Source: Sphingomonas pokkalii
GTDB taxonomy: Bacteria > Pseudomonadota > Alphaproteobacteria > Sphingomonadales > Sphingomonadaceae
Length of the DNA stretch: 64,000 bases
Assembly (NCBI RefSeq): GCF_003096275.1
Contig: NZ_QENQ01000001.1
Location: 2,702,920 to 2,766,919 of the forward strand
Direction of reading: 5' to 3'
A program made the translations under genes and the position numbers. Positions within the stretch are counted from its first letter, which is position 1, and every line of letters starts with the position of its first letter. Positions 31,286 to 40,465 of this stretch are shown one piece after another. Under the pieces are notes generated by a model. It was not told the DNA's origin. It saw only the letters and a list, made by a program, of their open reading frames with translations, and did no database searches.

Positions 31286-31679
31286 AATTCCCGACGAGGC
31301 TATCGTCGAGGAAAAGTTCCTCGCGGCGACCGGCCCCGGCGGGCAGAACGTCAACAAGGTGGCGACCGCGGTGCAACTACGGGTCGACGTGTTCCGGCTG
31401 GGCCTGTCGCCCTATGCCTATGAACGGCTGAAGGAACTGGCCGGCACCCGGATGACCTCGGCGGGCGAGCTGCTGATCACCGCCCGGCAATATCGCACCC
31501 AGGACGCAAATCGAACCGATGCCCGCCAGCGCCTGTCCGATCTGATCGACAAGGCGCACGAACGCCAGGCCAGACGGATCAAGACCAAACCGAGCAAGGC
31601 CGCCAAGGCACGGCGGGTGGATGCCAAGAAGGGCCGCTCGGCGGTGAAGGCCGGGCGGGGCAAGGTTTCCCTGGACTGA
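31278..31679 (+). CDS. arfB: ArfB: alternative ribosome-rescue peptidyl-tRNA hydrolase
   Basis: 133 residues. It has the class I release factor catalytic core ATGPGGQNVNK with the GGQ tripeptide and a Lys/Arg-rich C-terminal tail (KTKPSKAAKARRVDAKK) that in ArfB/YaeJ inserts into the empty mRNA channel of stalled ribosomes. It rescues ribosomes on non-stop mRNA as a backup to tmRNA. Normal length for the family. Coupled to the upstream RluA-type gene. Confidence 0.95.
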   Translation: MAEIPDEAIVEEKFLAATGPGGQNVNKVATAVQLRVDVFRLGLSPYAYERLKELAGTRMTSAGELLITARQYRTQDANRTDARQRLSDLIDKAHERQARRIKTKPSKAAKARRVDAKKGRSAVKAGRGKVSLD

Positions 31680-31690
31680 AAGCAGAGCGT

Positions 31691-31816
31691 ATCCTCCCCC
31701 GCCAGGGGGAGGTGTCGCCGAAGGCGACGGAGGGGGAGGAAGGACGGGCTGAGAGGTTCTGGCATCCTCCCCCTCCGAGCCGCTGCGCGGCCCACCTCCC
31801 CCTGGCGGGGGAGGAT
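31691..31816. repeat. Nested palindromic intergenic element (126 bases)
   Basis: The outer arms are a perfect 24-base inverted repeat (31691-31714 and 31793-31816; core CCCCCGCCAGGGGG). Inside, a second 13-base perfect inverted pair is present (31728-31740 and 31765-31777; CGGAGGGGGAGGA). The inner part also has GTCGCCGAAGGCGAC, itself a small palindrome. The whole can fold into one long stem with side hairpins. Elements with this CCTCCCCC...GGGGGAGG look are common between genes in sphingomonad genomes. A short piece of the same core is at 49851. Confidence 0.85.
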
Positions 31817-31885
31817 GCGGCTTCGGAGCACCGGCAGAACCAAGTCCCCCTCGCACCCGCTGCCGCGATCCCCTACATCGCCGCC

Positions 31886-32368
31886 ATGTACAGCTTCGAC
31901 ATCACCGCCGATTCCAAGGCCGAGCTCTATCGCGATCTCGCCGCCGCGCTCGATTCGCTGACGGCGGAAGAGCCCGATCCGATTGCCAACATGGCGAACG
32001 TCTCCGCACTGATCGGCCAGTATCTGCCCGATCTCAACTGGGCCGGCTTCTACCGCAACGTGGCGGACGAACTGGTGCTGGGCCCGTTCCAGGGCAAGGC
32101 GGCGTGCATCCGCATCCCATTCGGCAAGGGCGTGTGTGGCGCCGCCGCCGCAACGCGGGAAACCCAGCTGGTCGAGGACGTCCACGCATTCCCCGGTCAT
32201 ATCGCCTGCGACGCGGCCAGCCGATCGGAGCTGGTGGTGCCTATCGTCCACCAGGGCCGACTGCTCGGCGTTCTCGATCTCGACAGTCCATTGCCCGCTC
32301 GGTTCGATGCGGGCGATGCAGCCGGCTGCGAGGCGCTGATGCGGATTCTGGCACCCCGCATTGCCTGA
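31886..32368 (+). CDS. msrC: Free methionine-(R)-sulfoxide reductase (GAF-fold, fRMsr)
   Basis: 160 residues from ATG 31886. GAF-domain protein with the fRMsr signature: NWAGFYRNVADELVLGPFQG, then ACIRIPFGKGVCGAAA and DVHAFPGHIACDAASRSELV. The three Cys match the resolving and catalytic Cys of E. coli fRMsr. The enzyme reduces free Met-R-sulfoxide with thioredoxin. Earlier in-frame starts would lie inside the palindromic repeat upstream and are rejected. Confidence 0.93.
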   Translation: MYSFDITADSKAELYRDLAAALDSLTAEEPDPIANMANVSALIGQYLPDLNWAGFYRNVADELVLGPFQGKAACIRIPFGKGVCGAAAATRETQLVEDVHAFPGHIACDAASRSELVVPIVHQGRLLGVLDLDSPLPARFDAGDAAGCEALMRILAPRIA

Positions 32369-32638
32369 CCAGCATACCTGTATTCAAATCCTCGCGCCTG
32401 TGGCGCTTGGGCGACACTCAAATTGCAGTCCACATTATCAATCACTTAATGCAACATTTGCAACGATGTCAGGCAAATAGGTAATACCACCATTTGTTTT
32501 TTGTATTGAATTGGCCTTGACAGAGTAAGACCGATACCGACCAATGCAGGCTTGCCGTGTTCCAGACGCAAGCGCCACGGGAGGGCGCGATGGAGCGCGG
32601 CAGCCAACCGGCCGAAAGGCCAGCATTGGGGGAAACAC

Positions 32639-35347
32639 ATGCACATCACGGGTAGCGTCACCACAGGCACGCGCCGCCACATCCGCGCGCTTCTGCTCGT
32701 ATCGGGATGCGCGGCAGCACTGGGCTTTGCCAGCGCCGCACAGGCACAGACCACCACCGAACCGGCCGGTCAGGACGGCGGCGAGATCGTCGTCACCGGC
32801 ATCCGCGCCGCGATCGACAATGCGATCGATGCGAAGCGCAGGGATACCCGCGTCACCGACGGCATCTCGGCCGAGGACCTGGGCAAGTTCCCCAGCGAAA
32901 ACATCACCGAGGCAATTCAGCGCATCTCCGGCGTCCAGATGTCGAACATCAACGGGCGCGGTGCGACGATCAGCGTCCGCGGCCTCGGCCCGCAATATGC
33001 GATGACCACCGTGAACGGCCAGACCTTCAAGAGCGCCGACTTCACCGACGGCTTCCGCTACGACATCATCCAGACCGAGCTCGCGAATTCGATCCAGGTG
33101 ATCAAGTCGCCGACCGCAGACATGGATGCCGGTGGCCTTTCGGGCACGGTCAACATTCAGACCGCGAAACCCCTCGACTATAAGGGCCGCCAGCTGGTCC
33201 TCTCGGTCAAGGGCCAGAATTCCGAATATGCCGGCGGCAAGATCACGCCGAAGGTCAGCGGAAGCTATGTCGACCAGTTCGCCGACGGCACGCTCGGCGT
33301 GTACCTCAACCTCGGCTATCAGAAGCTGAAGGACCGCGCCGACTATTTCTGGATGGACCGTTGGGCGACCCAGACGATCGCCGGCGCCAGCACCTTCGTG
33401 CCACGCCGCCCGCGCTATCGCCGCATCGATCGTGACACCGAACGCCTGATGGGCAGCGGCGGCGTGCAGTGGCGCCCGAGCGACCGCGTCGAAATCGATG
33501 CCAGCGCGATCTATGCCAAGGACATCACCGATTACGACGTGAACCAGCAGGTGTTCCTGTTCAACACGTCGCGCATCGCTGGCAGCAACGTCGTGAACGG
33601 TGTCGCCACCAAGGCGACCGCCACCAACTTCTCCATGGAAAACAACCGCCAGCACGAGGACCGCGATCTCGTCAGCCAGGGCTATACCCTGTCAGGCAAG
33701 TGGACCGGCGACAATGGCTGGTCGGCGCGCACGGCGCTCAACTACACGCAGGGCAGCACCTATCAGCGCGAAGCCGCCGCCATCCTCGCCGTCAATATCC
33801 CGACGGCGACGATCGACTTCTCCAACCCTGACGCGGTGAAGTACAGCGTCGGCACCGACCTCACCAGCACCGCACTCTACGCTCCGAGTGCGCTCACGCG
33901 GAACGAATATCCGAACGGCGCCACCCGCAAGATGCGCTCGAGCGAAAGCTCGGCGCAGGCCGACATCTCCAAGGATGTCGCGCTCGGCCCGATCAACAAG
34001 CTGACCATCGGCGCCAAATATCGCCATGAGATCTTCAACCGCGACGTCAGCCGCCACGACATGATCGCGCTGGCCAACCAGCCGGCGCCGTCGAGCGCGA
34101 TCTTCCCGGCGATGGCAACCACCAACTATCCGGTCAGCGGCTTCCTCAACGGTGACACGGGCATTCCGGGTGCCTGGGTGGGGCCTGATCTCGGCGCCTA
34201 TGACGCGGCACTGGCCAAGGCCGGCATCACCGTTCCGGATATCGCGGCGCCGGAAGGCAGCTACCATGTCGATCGCTTCATGCCCTCGGCCTATTTCATG
34301 GCGGGCATCGACACGCAGCTGGGCGACATGACGCTGCGCGGCAACATCGGCGTGCGCTACGAGCACACCAAGCAGAAGGTGAAGGGCAATATCACCGCCC
34401 CCCGCACCGACGGCTATACCGAAGTGCAGCGCAAGATCGGCGATTATGCGATCGAGCAGAGCTACGACAATGTCCTGCCCAGCCTGAACCTCGTGCTGGA
34501 GCCGACCCGCACGCTGCAGGTCCGCTTTGCCGCCGCCAAGGTGCTCGTCCGCCCGATCATGGACTCCAGCACCTCCATGGCGCAGACCACCAGCAGCTCG
34601 CCTAACACCTCGCCGCCGGGCACCAGCACGATCTCGGTCGATCTCGGCCAGGCATCGCTGAAGCCGCTGACCGCCGATCAGCTCGATCTGGGGGTCGAAT
34701 GGTACTTCACCCGGTCGAGCGCGATCGCGATCAACGGCTTCTACAAGTGGATCAAGAACGGCACCTTCTCGTCGCTGATCTGCCCGTCGACGTTCAACGG
34801 CACCGCGCTGACCGCCACGGCAAACGACTGCGTCGATGCCCGCGGCAACAGCTACGACATCACCCAGACCCGCAACGATCCCAGCACCATCAAGGTGAAG
34901 GGCTTCGAGGTGAGCTGGAACCAGTCGTTCGACGATCTGCTGCCGGTGGACGGCTTCGGCATCCTCGCCAACCTGACGCGGGTTTATCCGCAGAAGGTGG
35001 CGATCGGCACCGGCTTCACCATCCGCAACCTGTCGAAGGTGACGTGGAACGTCTCGCCCTATTGGGAGAACGAGCATTTCAACATCCGCCTCTCGGTCAA
35101 CCATCGCAGCAGCTATGAGCAGAACAGCGCGGACAGCTTCTTCGCGCGGGAAGGCCATGTCGTGCGCGGCCGCACCCAGTTCGACCTGAGCGGCGGCTAT
35201 TCGCCGAACAAATGGCTCAGCTTCGCGGCCGGGGTGATCAACCTCAACAACAGCCGCGAACAGGCCTATTTCCGCGATCCCGCCGTCTGGCAGGAAAGCA
35301 GCTTCTATGGCCGCAGCTTCTACCTGTCGGCTACGCTGAAGATGTAA
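32639..35347 (+). CDS. TonB-dependent receptor (glycan-locus type)
   Basis: 902 residues from ATG 32639 (GGGGGAAA upstream). A signal peptide ends at AAQAQ. The plug domain starts with EIVVTGIRAAIDNAIDAKRR, TRVTDGISAEDLGKFPSENI and EAIQRISGVQMSNINGRGAT, the style of sphingomonad and Caulobacter receptors for carbohydrates; the C-terminal beta-barrel ends in a Phe/Tyr-rich strand (SFYGRSFYLSATLKM). It imports a ligand across the outer membrane using the TonB-ExbBD motor. Position next to the NAGLU-type and NagX genes points to an amino-sugar oligosaccharide as substrate. The 270-base upstream region contains a GGTAATACC palindrome (32480-32488) and a consensus -35 TTGACA (32517-32522). Confidence 0.92.
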   Translation: MHITGSVTTGTRRHIRALLLVSGCAAALGFASAAQAQTTTEPAGQDGGEIVVTGIRAAIDNAIDAKRRDTRVTDGISAEDLGKFPSENITEAIQRISGVQMSNINGRGATISVRGLGPQYAMTTVNGQTFKSADFTDGFRYDIIQTELANSIQVIKSPTADMDAGGLSGTVNIQTAKPLDYKGRQLVLSVKGQNSEYAGGKITPKVSGSYVDQFADGTLGVYLNLGYQKLKDRADYFWMDRWATQTIAGASTFVPRRPRYRRIDRDTERLMGSGGVQWRPSDRVEIDASAIYAKDITDYDVNQQVFLFNTSRIAGSNVVNGVATKATATNFSMENNRQHEDRDLVSQGYTLSGKWTGDNGWSARTALNYTQGSTYQREAAAILAVNIPTATIDFSNPDAVKYSVGTDLTSTALYAPSALTRNEYPNGATRKMRSSESSAQADISKDVALGPINKLTIGAKYRHEIFNRDVSRHDMIALANQPAPSSAIFPAMATTNYPVSGFLNGDTGIPGAWVGPDLGAYDAALAKAGITVPDIAAPEGSYHVDRFMPSAYFMAGIDTQLGDMTLRGNIGVRYEHTKQKVKGNITAPRTDGYTEVQRKIGDYAIEQSYDNVLPSLNLVLEPTRTLQVRFAAAKVLVRPIMDSSTSMAQTTSSSPNTSPPGTSTISVDLGQASLKPLTADQLDLGVEWYFTRSSAIAINGFYKWIKNGTFSSLICPSTFNGTALTATANDCVDARGNSYDITQTRNDPSTIKVKGFEVSWNQSFDDLLPVDGFGILANLTRVYPQKVAIGTGFTIRNLSKVTWNVSPYWENEHFNIRLSVNHRSSYEQNSADSFFAREGHVVRGRTQFDLSGGYSPNKWLSFAAGVINLNNSREQAYFRDPAVWQESSFYGRSFYLSATLKM

Positions 35348-35353
35348 GACCCC

Positions 35354-35385
35354 TCGGGGGCGGCACCACGCCGCCCCCGAATTTT
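35354..35385 (+). terminator. Rho-independent terminator after the TonB receptor gene
   Basis: An 11-base perfect stem (TCGGGGGCGGC with GCCGCCCCCGA) around ACCAC, followed by ATTTT. It could let the receptor be made in excess over the downstream enzymes, which start about 20 bases later. Confidence 0.8.
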
Positions 35386-35405
35386 CGTGTTCTGGAGTGT
35401 ACGAC

Positions 35406-37739
35406 TTGGCCCATATTGCCGCCCGCCGTTTCCGTTACCTCGGCCCGGTCGCGGCCGGCCTCGTCCTCGCCACCCCCGCTGCGGCGCAGCCTGACAGACC
35501 GGCCACCGCGCCGGCAGCCCAGTCCGAAACCGCCGCTGCCCGCACCGTGCTGGCGCGCCTCGGCGTCGACACCCGAAGAATCGATCTGGCGCTGGTTCCC
35601 GGCGCCACGCCACAGTTCCGCGCCCGCACCGCTGCCGGTCGCCTGCGGATCGAAGGCACCTCGCCGGTCGCGCTGGTGCGCGGCGCCGCCCGGACCCTCG
35701 GCCAGCAGGGCAGCCTGTTCGTTTCCTGGGAGGGCGTGCGCAACCGGCCGCTGGCGCTGCGCGATGGCTATGACAGTGGGGTGGTCGCCTCGCCCTTCTC
35801 GCTGCGTACCTATCTGAACACCTGCACCTATGGCTACACCACCCCCTGGTGGAACTGGGGCCGCTGGGAGCGCGAGATCGACTGGATGGCCGCGCACGGC
35901 GTCGACACGCCGCTGGCGATGGAGGGGCAGGAACATGTCTGGCGCGCGCTGTGGCGCGAGCAGGGCATGACCGACGCCCAGATCGCCCAGGGCCTCTCCG
36001 CCGCGCCCTTCCTGCCCTGGCAGCGCATGGGCAACATCGCCGGCTATCGCGCGCCGCTCTCGGCCAACTGGATCGAGAAGAAGCGCGTGCTCCAGCGCCA
36101 GATCCTGGCGCGGATGCGGTCGCTCGGCATGAAGCCGATCCTGCCCGCCTTTTCCGGCTATGTGCCCGAGGCGTTCGCCAAGGCGCACCCCGAAGCCAAG
36201 ATCTACCAGATGCGGCAATGGGAGGGCTTCCCCGGCACCTATTGGCTCGACCCGTCCGATCCGCTGTTCGCCAAGCTCGCCGCGCGCTTCCTGCAGCTCT
36301 ACACGGCGACCTACGGCCCCGGCGAATACTATCTCGCCGATGCCTTCAACGAGATGGTGCCGCCGATCGCCGAAGACGGCAGCGACGCCCGCGCGGCGGC
36401 CTATGGCGACGCCATCGCCAACACCGCCGCCACCCGCGCCGCCGCGCTGCCCAAGGAGGTCCGCGACGCCCGGCTCGCGGCCTATGGCGAGCGGCTCTAC
36501 CGCTCGATCACCGCCGCCGCGCCGAACGCGACCTGGGTCATGCAGGGCTGGCTGTTCGGCGCCGACAAGGCCTTCTGGACGCCCGATGCCATTTCCGCCT
36601 TCCTGTCGAAGGTGCCGGACGAGCGGATGCTGATCCTCGACATCGGCAATGATCGCTATCCCGGCATCTGGAACGCGACAAAGGCCTTTTACGGCAAGGG
36701 CTGGGCCTATGGCTATGTCCACAATTACGGCGGCAGCAACCCGGTCTATGGCGACCTGAACTTCTACCGCAGCGACATCACCGCCGCGCTCGCCAATCCG
36801 GGCCATGGCCGGATGCGCGGCTTCGGGCTGTTCCCGGAAGGGCTGCACAGCAACGGCATCGCCTATGCCTATGCCTATGACCTCGCCTGGGGCGAGATCG
36901 ACGCCGCCGGCAAGGCCCGCCCGCTCGATGCCTGGATCGGCGACTATACCCGCGCGCGCTACGGCAAGACCTCGCCCGCGCTGGTCGCCGCCTGGGAGAA
37001 GGCGATCGCCGGCGCCTACACCACCCGCTACTGGACGCCGCGCTGGTGGCACGAACAGGCCGGCGCCTATCTGTTCTTCAAATTCCCCAGCCTCGACGGC
37101 GCCGAATACCCCGCCGCGCCGGGCGATCCGGCCCAACTCCGCGCCGGAATCGAAGCGCTGCTCGCCCAGGCCCCGCAACATGGCGGCGAACTGCTCTACA
37201 CCTATGACGTGGTCGATCTCGTCCGCCACTATGCCAGCGTGCGGCTGGACGACCGGCTGAAGACGGCGGTCGCCGCCTACAAGGCGGGCGACCTCGCCAC
37301 CGGCGACCGCGCCACCGCCGCCGCCGAACGCCTCGCCAAGGACATCGACGCGCTCGCCGGCAACCAGCAGGAAACGCTGGGCAGCTGGCTCGCCGACGCC
37401 GCCGCCTATGGCGACACGCCCGCCGAGAAGGCGGCGTTCGTCGAACAGGCCAAGGCGGTGGTCACCGTCTGGGGGGGCACCGGCCACCTCTCCGATTATG
37501 CCTCGCGCGCCTGGCAGGGCCTCTATGCCGGCTATTACTGGCCGCGCTGGCAGCGTTTCCTCGCCGCCCAGCGCGCCGCCGCCGCCGCGCACCAGCCGTT
37601 CGACGCCAAGGCCACCGCCGCCGCCATCCGCGACTGGCAGGCCGCCTGGCTCAAGGACGGCAAGATGTGGGCGCGCCAACGCCCCGCCGCACCTCTAGCC
37701 CTTGCCCGCACCCTCCTCGCAGAAAGCGACGCCCGATGA
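35406..37739 (+). CDS. Alpha-N-acetylglucosaminidase (NAGLU family, GH89)
   Basis: 777 residues from TTG 35406, which has GGAG eight bases upstream; GTG 35397 would overlap that ribosome site. A signal peptide ends at TPAAAQ. NAGLU landmarks are clear: TYGYTTPWWNWGRWEREIDW, AMEGQEHVW, PILPAFSGYVPEAF, YYLADAFNEMVPP (acid/base Glu in FNEM) and FGLFPEGLHSNGIAY (second Glu). GH89 enzymes remove terminal alpha-linked GlcNAc, for example from heparan sulfate or mucin-type glycans. The export signal puts it in the periplasm downstream of the TonB receptor. Its stop overlaps the start of the NagX-like gene (ATGA), giving one coupled unit. Confidence 0.93.
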   Translation: MAHIAARRFRYLGPVAAGLVLATPAAAQPDRPATAPAAQSETAAARTVLARLGVDTRRIDLALVPGATPQFRARTAAGRLRIEGTSPVALVRGAARTLGQQGSLFVSWEGVRNRPLALRDGYDSGVVASPFSLRTYLNTCTYGYTTPWWNWGRWEREIDWMAAHGVDTPLAMEGQEHVWRALWREQGMTDAQIAQGLSAAPFLPWQRMGNIAGYRAPLSANWIEKKRVLQRQILARMRSLGMKPILPAFSGYVPEAFAKAHPEAKIYQMRQWEGFPGTYWLDPSDPLFAKLAARFLQLYTATYGPGEYYLADAFNEMVPPIAEDGSDARAAAYGDAIANTAATRAAALPKEVRDARLAAYGERLYRSITAAAPNATWVMQGWLFGADKAFWTPDAISAFLSKVPDERMLILDIGNDRYPGIWNATKAFYGKGWAYGYVHNYGGSNPVYGDLNFYRSDITAALANPGHGRMRGFGLFPEGLHSNGIAYAYAYDLAWGEIDAAGKARPLDAWIGDYTRARYGKTSPALVAAWEKAIAGAYTTRYWTPRWWHEQAGAYLFFKFPSLDGAEYPAAPGDPAQLRAGIEALLAQAPQHGGELLYTYDVVDLVRHYASVRLDDRLKTAVAAYKAGDLATGDRATAAAERLAKDIDALAGNQQETLGSWLADAAAYGDTPAEKAAFVEQAKAVVTVWGGTGHLSDYASRAWQGLYAGYYWPRWQRFLAAQRAAAAAHQPFDAKATAAAIRDWQAAWLKDGKMWARQRPAAPLALARTLLAESDAR

Positions 37740-38884
37740 CCGAAACCCAGGCCAACACCGTCGCCGCGCTCGCCGGCAAGCCGCGCTTCCTCGCGCTCGA
37801 CGTGTTTCGCGGCGCGACCATCTTCCTGATGATCCTGGTCAATACCTCGGGGCCCGGTGCCGAGCCCTATCCGCAGCTGGTCCATGCCAAATGGTTCGGC
37901 TTCACCCTGGCGGACCTGGTGTTCCCCACCTTCCTGTTCGCGATGGGCAATGCAATGAGCTTCGCCTTCCGCAAGCCGGTGGCGACCGCGCCGTTCCTCG
38001 CCCGGCTGTTCCGGCGCGGCGCGATCATCTTCGTGCTCGGCTACCTCATGTATTGGTTCCCCTTCGTCGAGCACGGCGCGAACGGTTGGGAGCTCAAGCC
38101 CTTCGCGCTCACCCGCGTGCCCGGCGTGCTCCAGCGCCTCGCGCTCTGCTATGTGCTGGCCGGGCTGATGATCCGCTGGCTCAAGCCGCGGCAGCTGCTG
38201 CTGGCGGGCGTCGCCATGCTGCTCGGCTATTGGACGATCCTGCTCGCCTTCAGCCCGGCGGGGATGGCGTTCGACAAATATGCCAATATCGGCACCCAGA
38301 TCGACCTGTGGCTGCTGGGGCCGGGCCATCTCTACAAGAAGGATGCGGGCTTCGATCCCGAAGGGCTGCTCGGCACCCTGCCCGCCACCGTCAACGTGAT
38401 CGCAGGCTATCTGGCAGGCCTCGCCATCGTGCAGGGCGGCGAGCTGCGCCGCACCGTGGGGCGAATGGCGCTGGTCGGCGTGGTGCTGGTGCTGGCCGGG
38501 CTCGCCTGGTCGCCCTGGTTCCCGATCGCCAAGAAGCTGTGGACCGGCTCCTATGTGCTGCTCACCGTCGGCCTGGATCTGCTGCTGCTCGGGGCTGCGA
38601 TCTGGCTGATCGAGATCGCCGGTTTCAAGCGCGGCACCCGCTTCTTCACCATCCTCGGCCGCAATCCGCTGGCCATCTACCTGTTCTCCGAGCTGTTCGT
38701 GACGGTGCTCAACATGATCCCCGCGGGCGCGGAGAACGGCACGTACGAAGCCGCCGGCGTCGACATCTTCCAGGCGATCGCGCCCGGCTCGCTGGGGTCG
38801 CTGCTCTGCGCCTTCGCCTATACGATGCTGTGCTGGGCGGTCGGCTGGTGGATGGATCGAAAGGGCTGGATTCTGAAAGCCTGA
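37736..38884 (+). CDS. nagX: NagX/HGSNAT-like membrane acyltransferase family protein
   Basis: 382 residues from ATG 37736. Integral membrane protein of the heparan-alpha-glucosaminide N-acetyltransferase-like group, with LALDVFRGATIFLMILVNTS, WFGFTLADLVFPTFLFAMGN, GVLQRLALCYVLAGL and FTILGRNPLAIYLFSELF. About ten hydrophobic segments fill the chain. Human HGSNAT acetylates terminal glucosamine in the lysosome; bacterial NagX genes occur in GlcNAc/chitin utilisation loci and are thought to act in the inner membrane on amino sugars. Four-base overlap with the NAGLU gene supports a joint pathway. Confidence 0.9.
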   Translation: MTETQANTVAALAGKPRFLALDVFRGATIFLMILVNTSGPGAEPYPQLVHAKWFGFTLADLVFPTFLFAMGNAMSFAFRKPVATAPFLARLFRRGAIIFVLGYLMYWFPFVEHGANGWELKPFALTRVPGVLQRLALCYVLAGLMIRWLKPRQLLLAGVAMLLGYWTILLAFSPAGMAFDKYANIGTQIDLWLLGPGHLYKKDAGFDPEGLLGTLPATVNVIAGYLAGLAIVQGGELRRTVGRMALVGVVLVLAGLAWSPWFPIAKKLWTGSYVLLTVGLDLLLLGAAIWLIEIAGFKRGTRFFTILGRNPLAIYLFSELFVTVLNMIPAGAENGTYEAAGVDIFQAIAPGSLGSLLCAFAYTMLCWAVGWWMDRKGWILKA

Positions 38885-38955
38885 TGCGCGACGCCTTCTG
38901 GCGAAGCACCCCGCGACCGACTAAGCGTTGCGGGTACATGTATGGGGGAATAGTG

Positions 38956-40413
38956 ATGTCGACGTTGCGTTCGGGTATTTCGGCGTTGGTGATGGCCGGG
39001 TTGCTGGCCGGCTGTGGCGGCGGCGGCAGCGGTGGCGGCAGCGGTTCGATGGTGCAACCCGCCACTCCCACGCCAACTGCAACCCCGACCCCAACGTCCA
39101 GCGCCTGCACGCTCCGCAGCCGTCAGGACTGGATCCTGGCGGCAATGCGCGAATGGTATCTCTTCCCCGAAACGCTGCCAGCGAATCTCGATCCATCGGG
39201 CTATACATCGCCCGATACGTACCTCGATGCGCTCACCGCCACCGCGCGATCGCAGGGACGTGATCGCCATTTCACCTATCTCACATCGATCGCGGGAGAG
39301 ACCGCCTACTACACCTCCGGCTCCAGTGCCGGCTTCGGTTTCCGCCTGGCCACCGACGGCGTTTCAACGATCATGGTCGCGGAAAGCTTCGAAGGCGGCA
39401 GCGCATTGAAGGCCGGCATCGATCGCGGCGCGCAGATTGTCGCCATCGGCACCAACGCTGGCAATCTTCGGGATGTGAGCAGCATCATCGCCAGCCAGGG
39501 CCTGGATGGCGTCACCGACGCGCTTGGCCCCGATACCAACGGCACCAGCCGGACGTTGCGGATCCGCAGCACCGACGGCAGCGAGCGCGTGGTCTCGCTC
39601 GCCAAAGCCGAATTCAGCCTTGCGCCCGTGTCCAATCGCTATGGCGCGCAAATCCTTACGGATCCTAACGGCGGCGGGCGCGTCGGCTATATCAATCTGC
39701 GCACCTTCATCAACACCGCCGATCCGGCCCTGCGCAGCGCCTTCGCGACGTTCAAGGCACAGGGCATCACCAACCTGATCGTCGATCTGCGTTATAATGG
39801 CGGCGGCCTGGTTTCGATCGCGGAGCTGTTCGGCGACCTGCTGGGCGGCGCCCGCCGTTCCACGGACGTGTTCAGCTATGTCAGCTTCCGCCCGGAAAAA
39901 TCGGCTAATGATGAAACGGATTATTTCAGCGCACAACCTGAGGCCATTGTCCCGACGCGCATCGCATTCATCGGCACCCGCGGCACGGCTTCAGCCAGCG
40001 AACTCGTCATCAACACGGCCCTTCCCTATTTCCACAGCAGCGTCGCGCTGATCGGCACCAATACCTATGGCAAGCCCGTGGGCCAGATCGCGATCGACCG
40101 GAAGGAGTGCGATGATCGCCTGCGCGTGATCGCGTTCGCAACTCAGAACGCCAACCGCCAGGGCGCCTATTTCAATGGTCTGGCCAGCACCGTCGAAGCC
40201 AGTTGCAGCGCGATCGACGATCTGTCGCGCCCGTTGGGCGATGTCCGCGAAGCATCGATCAAGTCGGCGCTCGATTTCGTCGCAGGCCGCAGTTGCAGCC
40301 CGATCAGCAATAGCGGCGGCATCGGCGTGGCGAGCGTTTCCCGCCAGCAGCGCGATCTTTTGTCGCCAGCCCGACCGAACACTGCCCAGCGCGAAGTTCC
40401 CGGCATTTTCTGA
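38956..40413 (+). CDS. S41-family peptidase lipoprotein (CtpA/tail-specific protease-like)
   Basis: 485 residues from ATG 38956, with GGGGGA six bases upstream. The signal ends in a lipobox (VMAGLLAGC), followed by a Gly/Ser and Pro/Thr-rich linker (about residues 20-50). A PDZ-like region (FEGGSALKAGIDRGAQIVAI) precedes the S41 core: YINLRTFI, NLIVDLRYNGGGL, the catalytic Ser region GTRGTASASELVIN and GTNTYGKPVGQ with the Lys. It should be a periplasmic, membrane-anchored serine protease. It starts 71 bases after nagX and may be a separate unit. The long in-frame stretch upstream, opposite-phase within nagX, is not part of it. Confidence 0.88.
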   Translation: MSTLRSGISALVMAGLLAGCGGGGSGGGSGSMVQPATPTPTATPTPTSSACTLRSRQDWILAAMREWYLFPETLPANLDPSGYTSPDTYLDALTATARSQGRDRHFTYLTSIAGETAYYTSGSSAGFGFRLATDGVSTIMVAESFEGGSALKAGIDRGAQIVAIGTNAGNLRDVSSIIASQGLDGVTDALGPDTNGTSRTLRIRSTDGSERVVSLAKAEFSLAPVSNRYGAQILTDPNGGGRVGYINLRTFINTADPALRSAFATFKAQGITNLIVDLRYNGGGLVSIAELFGDLLGGARRSTDVFSYVSFRPEKSANDETDYFSAQPEAIVPTRIAFIGTRGTASASELVINTALPYFHSSVALIGTNTYGKPVGQIAIDRKECDDRLRVIAFATQNANRQGAYFNGLASTVEASCSAIDDLSRPLGDVREASIKSALDFVAGRSCSPISNSGGIGVASVSRQQRDLLSPARPNTAQREVPGIF

Positions 40414-40465
40414 TCCCGGGCCGGAGCCGGCCCGTCCGCCACCCCATCAGGATGGCGGGCCGGCT

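Noticed and set aside
33692..35158. 488-codon minus-strand frame within the TonB receptor gene
   Set aside because: Antisense of a clear TonB receptor; no recognisable motif or ribosome site.
35331..37679. 782-codon minus-strand frame opposite the GH89 gene
   Set aside because: GC-rich antisense shadow; Gly/Arg/Ala-rich, no family, and the plus strand encodes a clear NAGLU protein.
37702..38955. Upstream in-frame extension of the S41 protease gene through nagX
   Set aside because: This part is nagX read in another frame; the lipoprotein signal and ribosome site place the protease start at 38956.
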